Below, piece after piece: positions 34,883 through 44,004 of a DNA stretch of 64,000 nt. The translations under genes were made by a program, and so were the position numbers. The first letter of the stretch is position 1, and each line of letters starts with the position of its first letter. This stretch comes from Chitinophaga japonensis (GTDB lineage: Bacteria; Bacteroidota; Bacteroidia; Chitinophagales; Chitinophagaceae): the NCBI RefSeq assembly GCF_007830125.1, contig NZ_VLLG01000003.1, forward strand, positions 610,247-674,246, in the 5' to 3' direction. Below the pieces are notes generated by a model. It worked only from the letters and a program-made list of their open reading frames with translations. It searched no databases and was not told the DNA's origin.

Positions 34883-34914
34883 ACCTGGCAGGTTTTTGAA
34901 AACCTGCCAGGTCT
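34881..34914. repeat. 34-nt perfect palindrome in the multi-enzyme/GH78 gap
   Basis: The arms AGACCTGGCAGGTTTT (34881-34896) and AAAACCTGCCAGGTCT (34899-34914) are perfect inverted copies around TG. The element begins in the TAG stop codon of the multi-enzyme gene and fills most of the 44-bp gap. No T tract follows on either strand. Elements of this look are scattered between genes in many Bacteroidota, so it is probably a REP-like repeat that may also shield or attenuate the transcript. Confidence 0.8.
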
Positions 34915-34926
34915 TATGACCAGCAC

Positions 34927-37707
34927 ATGCGTTACTTTTTTATTGCCATATTGACCATTGCATTTCCTTTACTCCATGTCCGCACAGGACTGGCGCAGGA
35001 GATCACCGTGCAGCACCTGCGTTGTGAAATGCTGGTGAACCCGCGCGGCATTGATGTACGCACGCCGCGCTTAAGCTGGGAGATCAGTGGTGCGCAGCGG
35101 CATATCCTGCAAACGGCTTACCAGGTGCTGGTGGCTTCTTCTCCCGGAAAGCTGGCTGCCGGTGAAGGCGATCTCTGGAATTCCGGCAAGGTCAGCTCCG
35201 GTCAGTCCATTCACGTGGTATATGCCGGCGCGCCGTTGCGGAGCCGTGTTGCCTGTTACTGGAAGGTGAGGACCTGGACCACGCAGGGCGCCAGTGCGTG
35301 GAGCGAACCGGCGCAGTGGAGCATGGGATTGCTGCAGCCTGCGGACTGGCAGGCTGCCTGGATAGGGCTGGACCGCGCTTTTCCATGGGACAGCGCGCAT
35401 AGTAAATTCTCCCGCCTGTCCGCCCGCTATTTCCGTAAAACATTTGCCCTCTCCGCGCCCATCAGGAAAGCGACCGTCTACCTGGCCGGCCTGGGATTGC
35501 ATGAGCTGTACATGAACGGGCAGCGCATTGGCAACCGCGTGCTGTCGCCCGCGCCTACAGATTATACCAGAGCGGTAAAGTATAACACCTATGATGTAAC
35601 CCATGCATTGCAGCAGGGACAGAACGCCATGGGCGCCATACTGGGCAACGGGCGCTATTTTACCATGCGGCAAAACTACAAGCCGCATAAGATCCGCACC
35701 TTTGGCTATCCCAAAATGCTGCTGCAATTGGAAATCGAGTACGCAGACGGCCGTCGCCAGACCATCGCCAGCGATGATACCTGGAAAGTGACTGCCGATG
35801 GCCCCATCCGCAGCAATAATGAGTACGACGGTGAAGAATATGATGCCACCAGAGAAATGCCCGGCTGGAACAATACCGGTTTCGATGATAGCCATTGGTT
35901 GCAGCCGGAACGGGTGCAGCCGCCCGGCGGCAGGGTGGAAGCCCAACTGAATGAGCCGATGCGCGTGATGCAGACCTTGCGCCCTGTCGCCATCCATAAG
36001 CTGCACCCAGGTGTGCACATACTGGACATGGGGCAGAACATGGTAGGCTGGCTGCAGCTAAAAGTAAAAGGCAAGCGCGGGCAAAAGATCACGCTCCGCT
36101 TTGCAGAAACGCTGCAGCCGGACGGCTCCCTCTTTACCGCCAACCTCCGCGATGCCAAAGTAACGGACGTGTATACACTGAAAGGCGAAGGGGTGGAAAC
36201 CTGGCATCCACGGTTTGTATACCACGGCTTCCGCTACGTGGAAGTAAGCGGCTATACGGAGCCGCCTTCCCTGGATGATTTTGAAGGACAGGTAGTATAT
36301 GATGATATCGCTACCACCGGCGCCTTTGAAACATCGGACAGTACGCTGAACCAGGTATACCGCAACGCGTACCAGGGTATACGCGGCAATTATAAAGGCA
36401 TGCCGGTGGACTGCCCGCAGCGCAATGAGCGTATGCCCTGGCTGGGAGACCGCACCACCGGCGCTTACGGGGAAAGTTTCGTGTTTGACAATGCAAAGCT
36501 CTACGCAAAATGGCTGGACGATATCGCGCAGGCCCAGACGCCGGAAGGCGCCATACCGGATGTAGCGCCGGCTTACTGGCGCTACTACAGCGATAACATG
36601 ACCTGGCCGGGTGCCTTCATACTGATAGCAGATATGCTGTACACGCAGTTCGGCGACCAGCGGCCCATCGCAAAGCATTATGACGATATGAAGCGCTGGC
36701 TGGCCTACATGCGCGGCAAGTACATGAAAGACTTTATACTCACCAAGGACAAGTACGGCGACTGGTGCGTGCCACCGGAATCCCTGCAGATGATCCACTC
36801 CCGGGACTCCACGCGCAGAACGGATGGTACATTGCTGGCTACGGCCTACTATTACCGCCTGTTGCAGGTGATGGAGCGCTTTGCCGGCCTGCTGCAGCGC
36901 CCGGAGGACGCCGCTGCCTTTGCGGACCTGTCCGGGAAGATAAAAACAGCGTTCAACAAAAAGTTCCTGCATGCTGCTGAAGCTTACTATAGCAATAACA
37001 CCATTACGGCCAACCTGCTGCCCCTGTATTTTGACATGGTGCCGGCTGAAAAGCGTGAAGCCGTGTTTGAAAATATGGTGCACCGCATCCTTTATACTTA
37101 CAAGGGGCATATCAGCACCGGTGTAATAGGCACCCAGTGGCTCATGCGCGGGCTGAGCCGGGAAGGCCGTCCGGATGTGGCTTTCCGCCTGGCATCCAAC
37201 CGGGACTATCCCAGTTGGGGCTACATGGTGGAGCAGGGCGCTACCACCATCTGGGAATTATGGAACGGCGACAAGGCGGCCCCCAACATGAACTCGCATA
37301 ACCACGTGATGCTGCTGGGCGACCTGCTGGTATGGATGTATGAAGACCTGGCGGGCATCCATTCCGATGCCGCGCATCCCGGGTTTAAACGGTTGATCAT
37401 GAAACCTGTGCTGCCGCAGGGGCTGCACTTTGTAAAAGCAGGCTACCGCACCATGCACGGAGCAGTGCACAGTGAATGGCGCAAAGCGGATGGGCGCTTT
37501 ACCTGGAAGATCAGCGTGCCGGGTAATACTACCGCGCAGGTATATGTAGCGGCTGTTTCCCCGGCGCAGGTAATGGAAAGCGGCAAACCCGCATTACAAG
37601 CGAAGGGCGTGAAGTTCCTCCGTATGGAAGGATATAACGCTGTATTTGAGATAGGCTCCGGTGATTATGTTTTTGAGACCACCTGGCCTGAGATCAGAAA
37701 AAGATAA
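34927..37707 (+). CDS. GH78 alpha-L-rhamnosidase
   Basis: A 926-residue secreted enzyme (signal peptide ending near TGLAQ). The N-terminal Bac_rhamnosid_N-type sandwiches are clear (LRCEMLVNPRGIDVRTPRLS, ATVYLAGLGLHELYMNGQRI, RYFTMRQNYKPHKIRTFGYP). The concanavalin-like domain follows (HILDMGQNMVGWLQLKVKGK, KITLRFAETLQPDGSLFTAN). The six-hairpin barrel carries DCPQRNERMPWLGD (Asp495 and the Glu four residues on, PQRNE, are the usual catalytic positions) and ends in the C-terminal sandwich (KPVLPQGLHFVKAGYRTMHG). It removes terminal alpha-L-rhamnose from pectin side chains or from rhamnogalacturonan oligosaccharides, in periplasm or at the surface. It is separated from the preceding gene by the palindrome at 34881 and followed 5 bp later by the BNR protein. 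Confidence 0.93.
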   Translation: MRYFFIAILTIAFPLLHVRTGLAQEITVQHLRCEMLVNPRGIDVRTPRLSWEISGAQRHILQTAYQVLVASSPGKLAAGEGDLWNSGKVSSGQSIHVVYAGAPLRSRVACYWKVRTWTTQGASAWSEPAQWSMGLLQPADWQAAWIGLDRAFPWDSAHSKFSRLSARYFRKTFALSAPIRKATVYLAGLGLHELYMNGQRIGNRVLSPAPTDYTRAVKYNTYDVTHALQQGQNAMGAILGNGRYFTMRQNYKPHKIRTFGYPKMLLQLEIEYADGRRQTIASDDTWKVTADGPIRSNNEYDGEEYDATREMPGWNNTGFDDSHWLQPERVQPPGGRVEAQLNEPMRVMQTLRPVAIHKLHPGVHILDMGQNMVGWLQLKVKGKRGQKITLRFAETLQPDGSLFTANLRDAKVTDVYTLKGEGVETWHPRFVYHGFRYVEVSGYTEPPSLDDFEGQVVYDDIATTGAFETSDSTLNQVYRNAYQGIRGNYKGMPVDCPQRNERMPWLGDRTTGAYGESFVFDNAKLYAKWLDDIAQAQTPEGAIPDVAPAYWRYYSDNMTWPGAFILIADMLYTQFGDQRPIAKHYDDMKRWLAYMRGKYMKDFILTKDKYGDWCVPPESLQMIHSRDSTRRTDGTLLATAYYYRLLQVMERFAGLLQRPEDAAAFADLSGKIKTAFNKKFLHAAEAYYSNNTITANLLPLYFDMVPAEKREAVFENMVHRILYTYKGHISTGVIGTQWLMRGLSREGRPDVAFRLASNRDYPSWGYMVEQGATTIWELWNGDKAAPNMNSHNHVMLLGDLLVWMYEDLAGIHSDAAHPGFKRLIMKPVLPQGLHFVKAGYRTMHGAVHSEWRKADGRFTWKISVPGNTTAQVYVAAVSPAQVMESGKPALQAKGVKFLRMEGYNAVFEIGSGDYVFETTWPEIRKR

Positions 37708-37712
37708 CGATT

Positions 37713-38810
37713 ATGAATAAACGGATTGTAAACACCTTATTATTAGTATTGATCGCCTTCACGGGATGGAGCCAGACCAATGGACAGCACACCTGGAAGA
37801 AAGGCATTATTACGGATGAATTTATTTATGAGCAGGCGCCTTTTCCCTCCTGCCATGCTGCTACCATCGCGGAAACAAAAGACGGGCTGGTAGCCGCCTG
37901 GTTTGGCGGCACAAAAGAGCGCCACCCGGATGTAGGTATCTGGGTAAGCCGCAAGGGAAAGCGGGACAGTCACTGGACTGCTCCGGTGGAAGTAGCCAAT
38001 GGCGTGCAGAACGACAGCCTCCGTTATGCCTGCTGGAACCCCGTACTGTACCGGGTGCCGGACGGTAAGCTGCTGCTGTTCTACAAAGTAGGGCCTAAAG
38101 TGTCCGCCTGGAAAGCTTTTATGATCACTTCCGCAGACGGCGGCATTACCTGGACGGCTCCCAAAGCTATGCCGGAGGGATTCCTGGGACCGGTAAAGAA
38201 TAAGCCGGTGCTGCTGGACAATGGGACTTTGCTTTGTCCTTCCAGCACGGAGGGCAATGGCTGGAAAGTGCATTTTGAAGCCACCAAAGATGCCGGCCAG
38301 ACCTGGGAAAAGATAGGTCCCATCAATGATGGTAAAACCTACAACGCCATTCAGCCCAGCATACTGCAATACGGGAACGGCCGTCTGCAGGTACTTTGCC
38401 GCAGCAGGAACCGGGCTATCCTGGAATCCTGGTCTGCCGACAACGGCCGCACCTGGTCGCCTTTATCGCCCACTAGGCTGCCCAACAACAATTCCGGCAC
38501 CGATGCCGTAACCCTGCCGGATGGCCGCCAGTTGCTGGTGTACAATCATGTGCTGCCGCCGGATGGCAAGGTCAAGGGCCCGCGCACGCCGCTGAACGTT
38601 TCCCTGTCCAAAGATGGTAAGGTATGGTATGCCTCGCTGGTGCTGGAAGATTCGCCCATCAGCCAGTATTCCTATCCTTCGGTTATCTGCGGTTCCGATG
38701 GTTATGTACACATCGTGTACACCTGGCGCCGTGAGCGCATCAGGTATGTGAAGGTAGACCCGAAGCAGTTGCAACTGGTAGAGATCAAAAACGGGCAATG
38801 GCCTGAGTAA
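37713..38810 (+). CDS. Secreted sialidase-like BNR-repeat propeller protein
   Basis: A 365-residue protein with a signal peptide (VNTLLLVLIAFTGWSQ). The mature chain is a single six-bladed propeller with Asp-box-like blades (FMITSADGGITWTAP, FEATKDAGQTWEKIGP, ILESWSADNGRTWSPLSP, NVSLSKDGKVWYASL) and the BNR_2 opening FPSCHAATIAETKDGLVAAW. In sialidases an arginine triad binds the acid sugar; Arg in CRSRNR and RRERIRYV are candidates, but the match is loose. Pectin lacks sialic acid, though RG-II holds the related Kdo and Dha, so an exo-enzyme acting on those or on rhamnose or uronate is possible. This is inference. The gene lies between GH78 and the isomerase-like gene with very short gaps. 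Confidence 0.72.
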   Translation: MNKRIVNTLLLVLIAFTGWSQTNGQHTWKKGIITDEFIYEQAPFPSCHAATIAETKDGLVAAWFGGTKERHPDVGIWVSRKGKRDSHWTAPVEVANGVQNDSLRYACWNPVLYRVPDGKLLLFYKVGPKVSAWKAFMITSADGGITWTAPKAMPEGFLGPVKNKPVLLDNGTLLCPSSTEGNGWKVHFEATKDAGQTWEKIGPINDGKTYNAIQPSILQYGNGRLQVLCRSRNRAILESWSADNGRTWSPLSPTRLPNNNSGTDAVTLPDGRQLLVYNHVLPPDGKVKGPRTPLNVSLSKDGKVWYASLVLEDSPISQYSYPSVICGSDGYVHIVYTWRRERIRYVKVDPKQLQLVEIKNGQWPE

Positions 38811-38825
38811 TAAAATAATTGGAAT

Positions 38826-39710
38826 ATGGATCGTCGTCACTTTTTAATGAATACTACATTGGCTGCCACGGCGGCATTACTGCCCCGGCAGCTTTTTGCA
38901 GCACCTGCTGCGCCGCGTTACCAGATCGCTGTGTGCGACTGGATGATCCTGAAACGGCAGAAGCTGGGCGCTTTCCAGCGTACCAGGGAGATCGGCGCAG
39001 ACGGCCTGGAGCTGGATATGGGCGGTTTAGGCAACCGTGAAACCTTTGACAACAAACTGGTGGACCCCGCGGTACGGAAGCAGTTCATCGACGAAGCGCG
39101 CCGGCTGGGCCTGCAGGTATGTTCGGTAGCCATGTCCGGTTTTTATGCGCAGTCATTTGCCGGGCGTCCCGGCGTGGACCGCATGGTGCAGGATTGCATC
39201 AATACCATGCAGCAACTGAACGTAAAGGTGGCTTTCCTGCCGTTGGGCGTGCAGGGCGACCTGGTGCAGCATCCGCACCTGCGCCCCGCCATCGTGCAAA
39301 GACTAAAAGCCGCTGCCGTGCAGGCGGAAAAAGCGGGGGTGGTCATTGGCATAGAAACCGCCCTGGACGCGGCAGGGGAGGTGGAGCTGCTGAAGGAGAT
39401 CGGCTCGCCGGCCATACAGAGCTATTTCAATTTTGCCAATGCGCTGGAAGCCGGCCGCGACCTGCAGCAGGAGCTGCGCATACTTGGCAGGGACCGCATC
39501 TGCCAGATACACTGTACGGACAAGGATGGCGTCTGGCTGCAGGATAATACCCGCCTGGACCTGCATAAGGTGAAGCAAACATTGGACGATATGGGCTGGA
39601 GCGGCTGGCTGGTAATAGAGCGCTCCCGCGACGCCAAAGACCCGCGTAATGTAGTATGGAACTTCAGCGCCAACACGAAATACCTGAAATCAATTTTCCA
39701 GCAATCGTAA
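38826..39710 (+). CDS. Exported sugar isomerase/epimerase-like TIM-barrel protein
   Basis: This 294-residue protein starts with a twin-arginine-like signal (MDRRHFLMNTTLAATAALLPRQLFA). The rest is a xylose-isomerase-like AP2 barrel: AFQRTREIGADGLELDMGG, FIDEARRLGLQVCSVAMSG, NVKVAFLPLGVQGD, EKAGVVIGIETALDAAGEVE, ICQIHCTDKDG, GWSGWLVIERS. Glu in IGIETAL, His in QIHCTD and Glu in LVIERS are the usual metal ligands. Members of this family isomerise or epimerise keto-sugars. Its export suggests action on a sugar in the periplasm, which would suit the 3-keto-sugar chemistry proposed for the DUF1080 genes further on. The stop codon overlaps the start of the GH106 gene (TAATG). Confidence 0.8.
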   Translation: MDRRHFLMNTTLAATAALLPRQLFAAPAAPRYQIAVCDWMILKRQKLGAFQRTREIGADGLELDMGGLGNRETFDNKLVDPAVRKQFIDEARRLGLQVCSVAMSGFYAQSFAGRPGVDRMVQDCINTMQQLNVKVAFLPLGVQGDLVQHPHLRPAIVQRLKAAAVQAEKAGVVIGIETALDAAGEVELLKEIGSPAIQSYFNFANALEAGRDLQQELRILGRDRICQIHCTDKDGVWLQDNTRLDLHKVKQTLDDMGWSGWLVIERSRDAKDPRNVVWNFSANTKYLKSIFQQS

Positions 39711-42700
39711 TGAGCAGGCAGTATAACAGGTGGTGGACGCTAGCGGTGTGCTGGTTGCTCCTTTTTCCCTTTGCCGCAAAGGCGCAGCAGCCGGACCTGG
39801 AAGTAGTGTTCCGTCATCCGCCCGCTGCTGCCAAACCCTGGGTGTTCTGGTACTGGATGCAGGCCAGCGTGTCCCGCGAGGGCATTACCGCCGACCTGGA
39901 AGCCATGAAAGCCGCCGGCATTGGCGGCGCTTACCTCATGCCCATTAAAGGCGTCACGAGCCCGCCGTTGATGGAGCCGCCTGTGGAGCAGCTTACACCC
40001 GCCTGGTGGGAGATGGTGCGTTATGCCATGCAGGAGGCGGACCGGCTGGGACTGCAATTAGCCATGCACGTGAGTGACGGCTTTGCGCTGGCCGGCGGCC
40101 CCTGGATCACGCCGGAGCTGTCCATGCAGCAAGTGGTATGGTCGGAAACACAGGTGGCGGGCGGCCGGTATTTCAATGATACGCTTCCCCGCCCTCCTGC
40201 TTATAAAGGCTATTACCGGGATATTGCGGTAATGGCCTATCCTTCCCTGCCCGGCACGGGCGCTACGCCGCCGCCGCAGATCAGCAGCAGCCTGCCCGGG
40301 GTGGATGTGCAGCCGTTGCTGGACCCGCATAACCGTAAGAACTTTCGCAGCGATACCGCCTGCTGGATACAGTTGGCCTATGAGCAGCCCTTCACCTGCC
40401 GCAATATCTTTATCCGCTCGCAGGGGCCCAATTACCAGGCCCAGCGCCTGATCCTGCAGGCCAGCGATGATGGCCGTTCCTTTCGCACTATTGAACGGCT
40501 GCAGCCGCCCCGGCATGGATGGCAGGACTACGAGGCCGGTGTAACGCATACTATAACGCCAACTACTGCACGTTTTTTCAGGCTGGTATATGATACCGCC
40601 GGCACGGAACCGGGGGCGGAAGACCTGGATGCAGCCAAGTGGAAACCGGTGCTGAAGCTGTGCCGGCTTGCACTGTCCGGCGAGCCAAGGCTGCACCAGT
40701 TTGAAGGCAAGACCGGCGCCATATGGCGGGTAAGCCCCCGCACCACTGCCGCACAGTTGCCGGACTCCCTTTGCATACCGCAAAACAGGGTCATTGATCT
40801 TACCGCATCATTGGATACCGCTACCGGCCGCCTGCAGTGGCAGGCGCCTCCCGGCAACTGGACCATCCTGCGCCTGGGCCACACATCCACCGGCCATACC
40901 AATGCTACCGGTGGCGCCGGCACGGGCCTGGAATGCGACAAGTTCAATCCCGCCGCTGTCCGCCTGCAGTTCGACAACTGGTTTGGCGCGGCGTTCCGTA
41001 AAACAGATCCTGCGCTGGCCGCGCGGGTATTGAAAATATTTCATGTAGACAGTTGGGAATGCGGGAGCCAGAACTGGTCGCCGGTATTCCGGGAGGAGTT
41101 CCGCCGCCGCCGGGGGTATGACCTGCTAGTGTACCTGCCTGCTATGGCCGGCATCCCGGTGCAGAGCGCCGCGGCCTCCGAGCGTTTTTTACATGACGTG
41201 CGGCAGACCATTGCGGAACTGGTGGTAGACCGGTTTTACGGCACCCTGGCTGAACTGGTGGCAGAAAAGGGTTGCCTGTTCAGTGCAGAAAATGTAGCCC
41301 CTACCATGACCAGCGACGGTATGGCGCATTTCAGCGCCGTGGATATTCCCATGGGAGAATTTTGGTTTCGCTCGCCCACGCATGACAAGCCCAACGATAT
41401 GCTGGACGCCATCTCCGGCGCGCATATCTATGGCAAGCCGCTGGTGCAGGCAGAAGCATTTACCACCCTGCGCATGGGCTGGGACGAGCATCCCGGTATG
41501 CTGAAAGCGCTGGGCGACCGGCATTTTGCCCTGGGAGTGAACCGGCTGGTATATCACGTATTCACGCATAATCCCTGGATGGACCGCCGGCCCGGCATGA
41601 CACTGGACGGCGTGGGGCTGTACTTCCAGCGGGACCAGACCTGGTGGAAACCCGGCCGCGCCTGGGTGGCCTATGCGCAGCGCTGCCAGGCGTTGCTGCA
41701 ACTGGGGCAGCCGGTAACGGATATGGCGGTGTTCACCGGCGAAGAAATACCCCGCCGCGCTGTACTGCCGGAAAGGCTGTACGCGCAGTTGCCCGGCATG
41801 CGGCAATACTCCTATGATTCTTTTAATCCCGATGCGTTATTACGCCTGGCCTCCGTGCAAAACGGGCGCATTGTGTTGCCCGGCGGTGCCAGCTATGCGG
41901 CGCTGGTATTGCCCGGCCCGCGACCAATGGCCCCGGAAGCGCGGCTGTCGCCGGAAGTGATGCAGCGCTTCCGGGAACTGGCAAATGCCGGCGCAAAAAT
42001 AGTAGTGAGTGGATCTGCAAATGATACCGCGCTGCAGTCGCTGCCGCATGTTTCGCTCGCAGCGCTGCACCTGGAGCCGGATGTGATCGTAGAGGAAGCG
42101 CCCGGCATTGTGTGGACGCACCGCCGTACGGCAGATGCGGATATTTATTTCATCTCCAGCCAGGAGGATACCACGCGCAGCTTTGATCTTTCTTTGCGTA
42201 TAGCTGGCAAGGTGCCGGAGCTCTGGGATCCGCTTAGCGGCGATATCCGCGAAGCGAAGGACTGGCGCATGGAAAAGGGGCGCACCGTACTACCGTTGCA
42301 GTTAGTGCCCGCCGGTTCCCTGTTTATCGTGCTGCGGAAGCATACCACGCAAACAGCACAGCACCACGGCAGCAACTGGCCGTTGTTCCGCCCCGTGCAA
42401 ACATTGCCCGGCAACTGGCAGGTGGCTTTTGATCCATCCGCCGGTGGCCCGGCAAAACCGCTCAGCTTTGCTGCGCTGGAGGACTGGAGCCGGCGGCCGG
42501 AGCCCGGCATCGGGTATTATGCCGGTACGGCCGTATATACAAAGACCTTTGACTGGAAAAAGAGGCCTGCCAAAGATGGCCACCTATGGCTGGACCTGGG
42601 CGATGTGGCGAATATTGCGGAAGTGCGCCTCAATGGCATGCCCTGCGGCATAGCCTGGACGCCTCCCTACCGCGTGGATATTACGCAGGCATTGCGTCCC

Positions 42701-42880
42701 GGCCGTAACCACCTGCGCATTGAAGTTACCAACACCTGGGCCAACCGTTTGATCGGGGATCAAGCCCTGCCGGAAGCGCAGCGCATTACCCGCACCACGG
42801 CGCCTTACCGCCTGGAAGGAAAACCATTGCTGCGGGCGGGATTATTAGGCCCGGTCACTATACTCAACACCGATGATTAA
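39710..42880 (+). CDS. GH106 alpha-L-rhamnosidase (first copy)
   Basis: From the ATG at 39710 the protein has 1,056 residues and a signal peptide (WTLAVCWLLLFPFAAKAQQ). The GH106 pattern is clear: KPWVFWYWMQASVSREGITADLEAM, GIGGAYLMPIKGV, EADRLGLQLAMHVSDGF, AGGPWITPELSMQQVVWSE, VLKIFHVDSWECGSQNWSPVF, DIPMGEFWFRS, KPLVQAEAFTT, NRLVYHVFTHNPW and the C-terminal sandwich (AEVRLNGMPCGIAWTPPYRVD). The Glu in HVDSWECGSQNW and in GEFW or QAEAF are candidate catalytic residues. RG-II-acting BT0986 of Bacteroides belongs to this family. The reading frame continues upstream to 39656 inside the isomerase gene, which I reject because TAATG overlap at 39708-39712 gives translational coupling and the signal peptide. 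Confidence 0.88.
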   Translation: MSRQYNRWWTLAVCWLLLFPFAAKAQQPDLEVVFRHPPAAAKPWVFWYWMQASVSREGITADLEAMKAAGIGGAYLMPIKGVTSPPLMEPPVEQLTPAWWEMVRYAMQEADRLGLQLAMHVSDGFALAGGPWITPELSMQQVVWSETQVAGGRYFNDTLPRPPAYKGYYRDIAVMAYPSLPGTGATPPPQISSSLPGVDVQPLLDPHNRKNFRSDTACWIQLAYEQPFTCRNIFIRSQGPNYQAQRLILQASDDGRSFRTIERLQPPRHGWQDYEAGVTHTITPTTARFFRLVYDTAGTEPGAEDLDAAKWKPVLKLCRLALSGEPRLHQFEGKTGAIWRVSPRTTAAQLPDSLCIPQNRVIDLTASLDTATGRLQWQAPPGNWTILRLGHTSTGHTNATGGAGTGLECDKFNPAAVRLQFDNWFGAAFRKTDPALAARVLKIFHVDSWECGSQNWSPVFREEFRRRRGYDLLVYLPAMAGIPVQSAAASERFLHDVRQTIAELVVDRFYGTLAELVAEKGCLFSAENVAPTMTSDGMAHFSAVDIPMGEFWFRSPTHDKPNDMLDAISGAHIYGKPLVQAEAFTTLRMGWDEHPGMLKALGDRHFALGVNRLVYHVFTHNPWMDRRPGMTLDGVGLYFQRDQTWWKPGRAWVAYAQRCQALLQLGQPVTDMAVFTGEEIPRRAVLPERLYAQLPGMRQYSYDSFNPDALLRLASVQNGRIVLPGGASYAALVLPGPRPMAPEARLSPEVMQRFRELANAGAKIVVSGSANDTALQSLPHVSLAALHLEPDVIVEEAPGIVWTHRRTADADIYFISSQEDTTRSFDLSLRIAGKVPELWDPLSGDIREAKDWRMEKGRTVLPLQLVPAGSLFIVLRKHTTQTAQHHGSNWPLFRPVQTLPGNWQVAFDPSAGGPAKPLSFAALEDWSRRPEPGIGYYAGTAVYTKTFDWKKRPAKDGHLWLDLGDVANIAEVRLNGMPCGIAWTPPYRVDITQALRPGRNHLRIEVTNTWANRLIGDQALPEAQRITRTTAPYRLEGKPLLRAGLLGPVTILNTDD

Positions 42881-42890
42881 TTTTAACAAC

Positions 42891-43991
42891 ATGCAGATCC
42901 TGGGAAAGATATTTACTTATGTACTGCTCCTGGTGGCGGGTACTGCTCACGCACAACACGCCGTTCGTGAAGTGCCTGCCAGCGTAATGCAAAATATTTA
43001 CGGGCAGGTGAAAACACCGCATAAATACGGGCTGGTGCTGGTGCCCGCAGATGACAGTAAAAAGCTGGATTGTCCCAGCGTGTTCCGCAAAGGAGATAAA
43101 TGGTACATGACCTACATTGTGTATGATGGCCGCGGATACGAAACCTGGCTGTCCGGCAGCGAGGACCTGCTGCACTGGAAAACCCTGGGGCGGCTGCTGT
43201 CCTTCTCCGACACTACGGACTGGGACAACAACCAGAAAGCCGGCTATGTTGCATTACAGGACTATCGCTGGGGTGGCAGCTATGAATGGCAGGCTTACAA
43301 GGGCAAACACTGGATGACCTATATTGGCGGCGGCAGCCGGGGCTATGAGCAGGGGCTGCTGTCCATTGGCATGGCCTATACCCGCAAGGACCCATCCGTG
43401 CCGCACGAGTGGCAGCGCCTGCCTGAACCGGTGCTGATGGCTACGGATAAAACCGCCGGCTGGTGGGAAAATAATACTTTGTATAAAAGCACCGTGATAT
43501 GGGACCGCAACAAAACTACCGGCTATCCTTTTGTAATGTATTACAACGCCAAAGGCGACAGCCTGAAACCCAAGCGGGGAAAGGAACGCATAGGAATGGC
43601 CGTGTCAAACGACATGGTGCACTGGCAGCGCCTGGGCAAGGACCCCGTGCTGAACCACCATGCGGGCATCACCGGCGATCCGCAGATACAGCAATTGAAC
43701 GGCGTATGGGTGATGTTCTATTTCGGCGCTTTCTGGAAGGACCGGCCGGGCGCCTTTAACCGCTTTGCCTGCTCTTATGACCTGGTGCACTGGACCGACT
43801 GGGAAGGGGAAGACCTGATCAGCTCTTCAGCGCCTTATGACGACCGTTTTGCGCACAAGTCCAGTGTAGTATACCATGATGGCGTGGTATACCATTTTTA
43901 TTGCGCCGTTAATAAGGCCGACCAGCGCGGCATTGCGGTGGCTACTTCCAAAGATATGGGTGAAAGCGAAGTGCAATTTTCAGGGAAATGA
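42891..43991 (+). CDS. Secreted GH43/GH130-like five-bladed propeller protein
   Basis: A protein of about 366 residues with a signal peptide (MQILGKIFTYVLLLVAGTAHA). Blades are recognisable by DCPSVFRKGDKWYMTYIVYDG, TWLSGSEDLLHWKTLGRLLS, KHWMTYIGGGSRGYEQGLLS, SKTV-like KSTVIWDRNKTTGYPFVMYYN, AVSNDMVHWQRLG and FACSYDLVHWTDW. The family is a GH43/GH62/GH117/GH130-type fold; Asp in DCPSVF may be the catalytic base, but the subfamily is unclear. The substrate is probably an arabinose, galactose or mannose linkage in a pectin side chain (inference). An ATG at 42873 overlaps the stop of the preceding gene and would add six residues; either could be used. Confidence 0.75.
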   Translation: MQILGKIFTYVLLLVAGTAHAQHAVREVPASVMQNIYGQVKTPHKYGLVLVPADDSKKLDCPSVFRKGDKWYMTYIVYDGRGYETWLSGSEDLLHWKTLGRLLSFSDTTDWDNNQKAGYVALQDYRWGGSYEWQAYKGKHWMTYIGGGSRGYEQGLLSIGMAYTRKDPSVPHEWQRLPEPVLMATDKTAGWWENNTLYKSTVIWDRNKTTGYPFVMYYNAKGDSLKPKRGKERIGMAVSNDMVHWQRLGKDPVLNHHAGITGDPQIQQLNGVWVMFYFGAFWKDRPGAFNRFACSYDLVHWTDWEGEDLISSSAPYDDRFAHKSSVVYHDGVVYHFYCAVNKADQRGIAVATSKDMGESEVQFSGK

Positions 43992-44004
43992 TTAACAGAC
44001 TGTC

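Noticed and set aside
34881..34914. Palindrome read as a rho-independent terminator
   Set aside because: The dyad is strong but no T tract follows on either strand.
39656..39709. Upstream extension of the first GH106 frame
   Set aside because: It lies inside the isomerase-like gene; the ATG overlapping that gene's stop gives a proper signal peptide.
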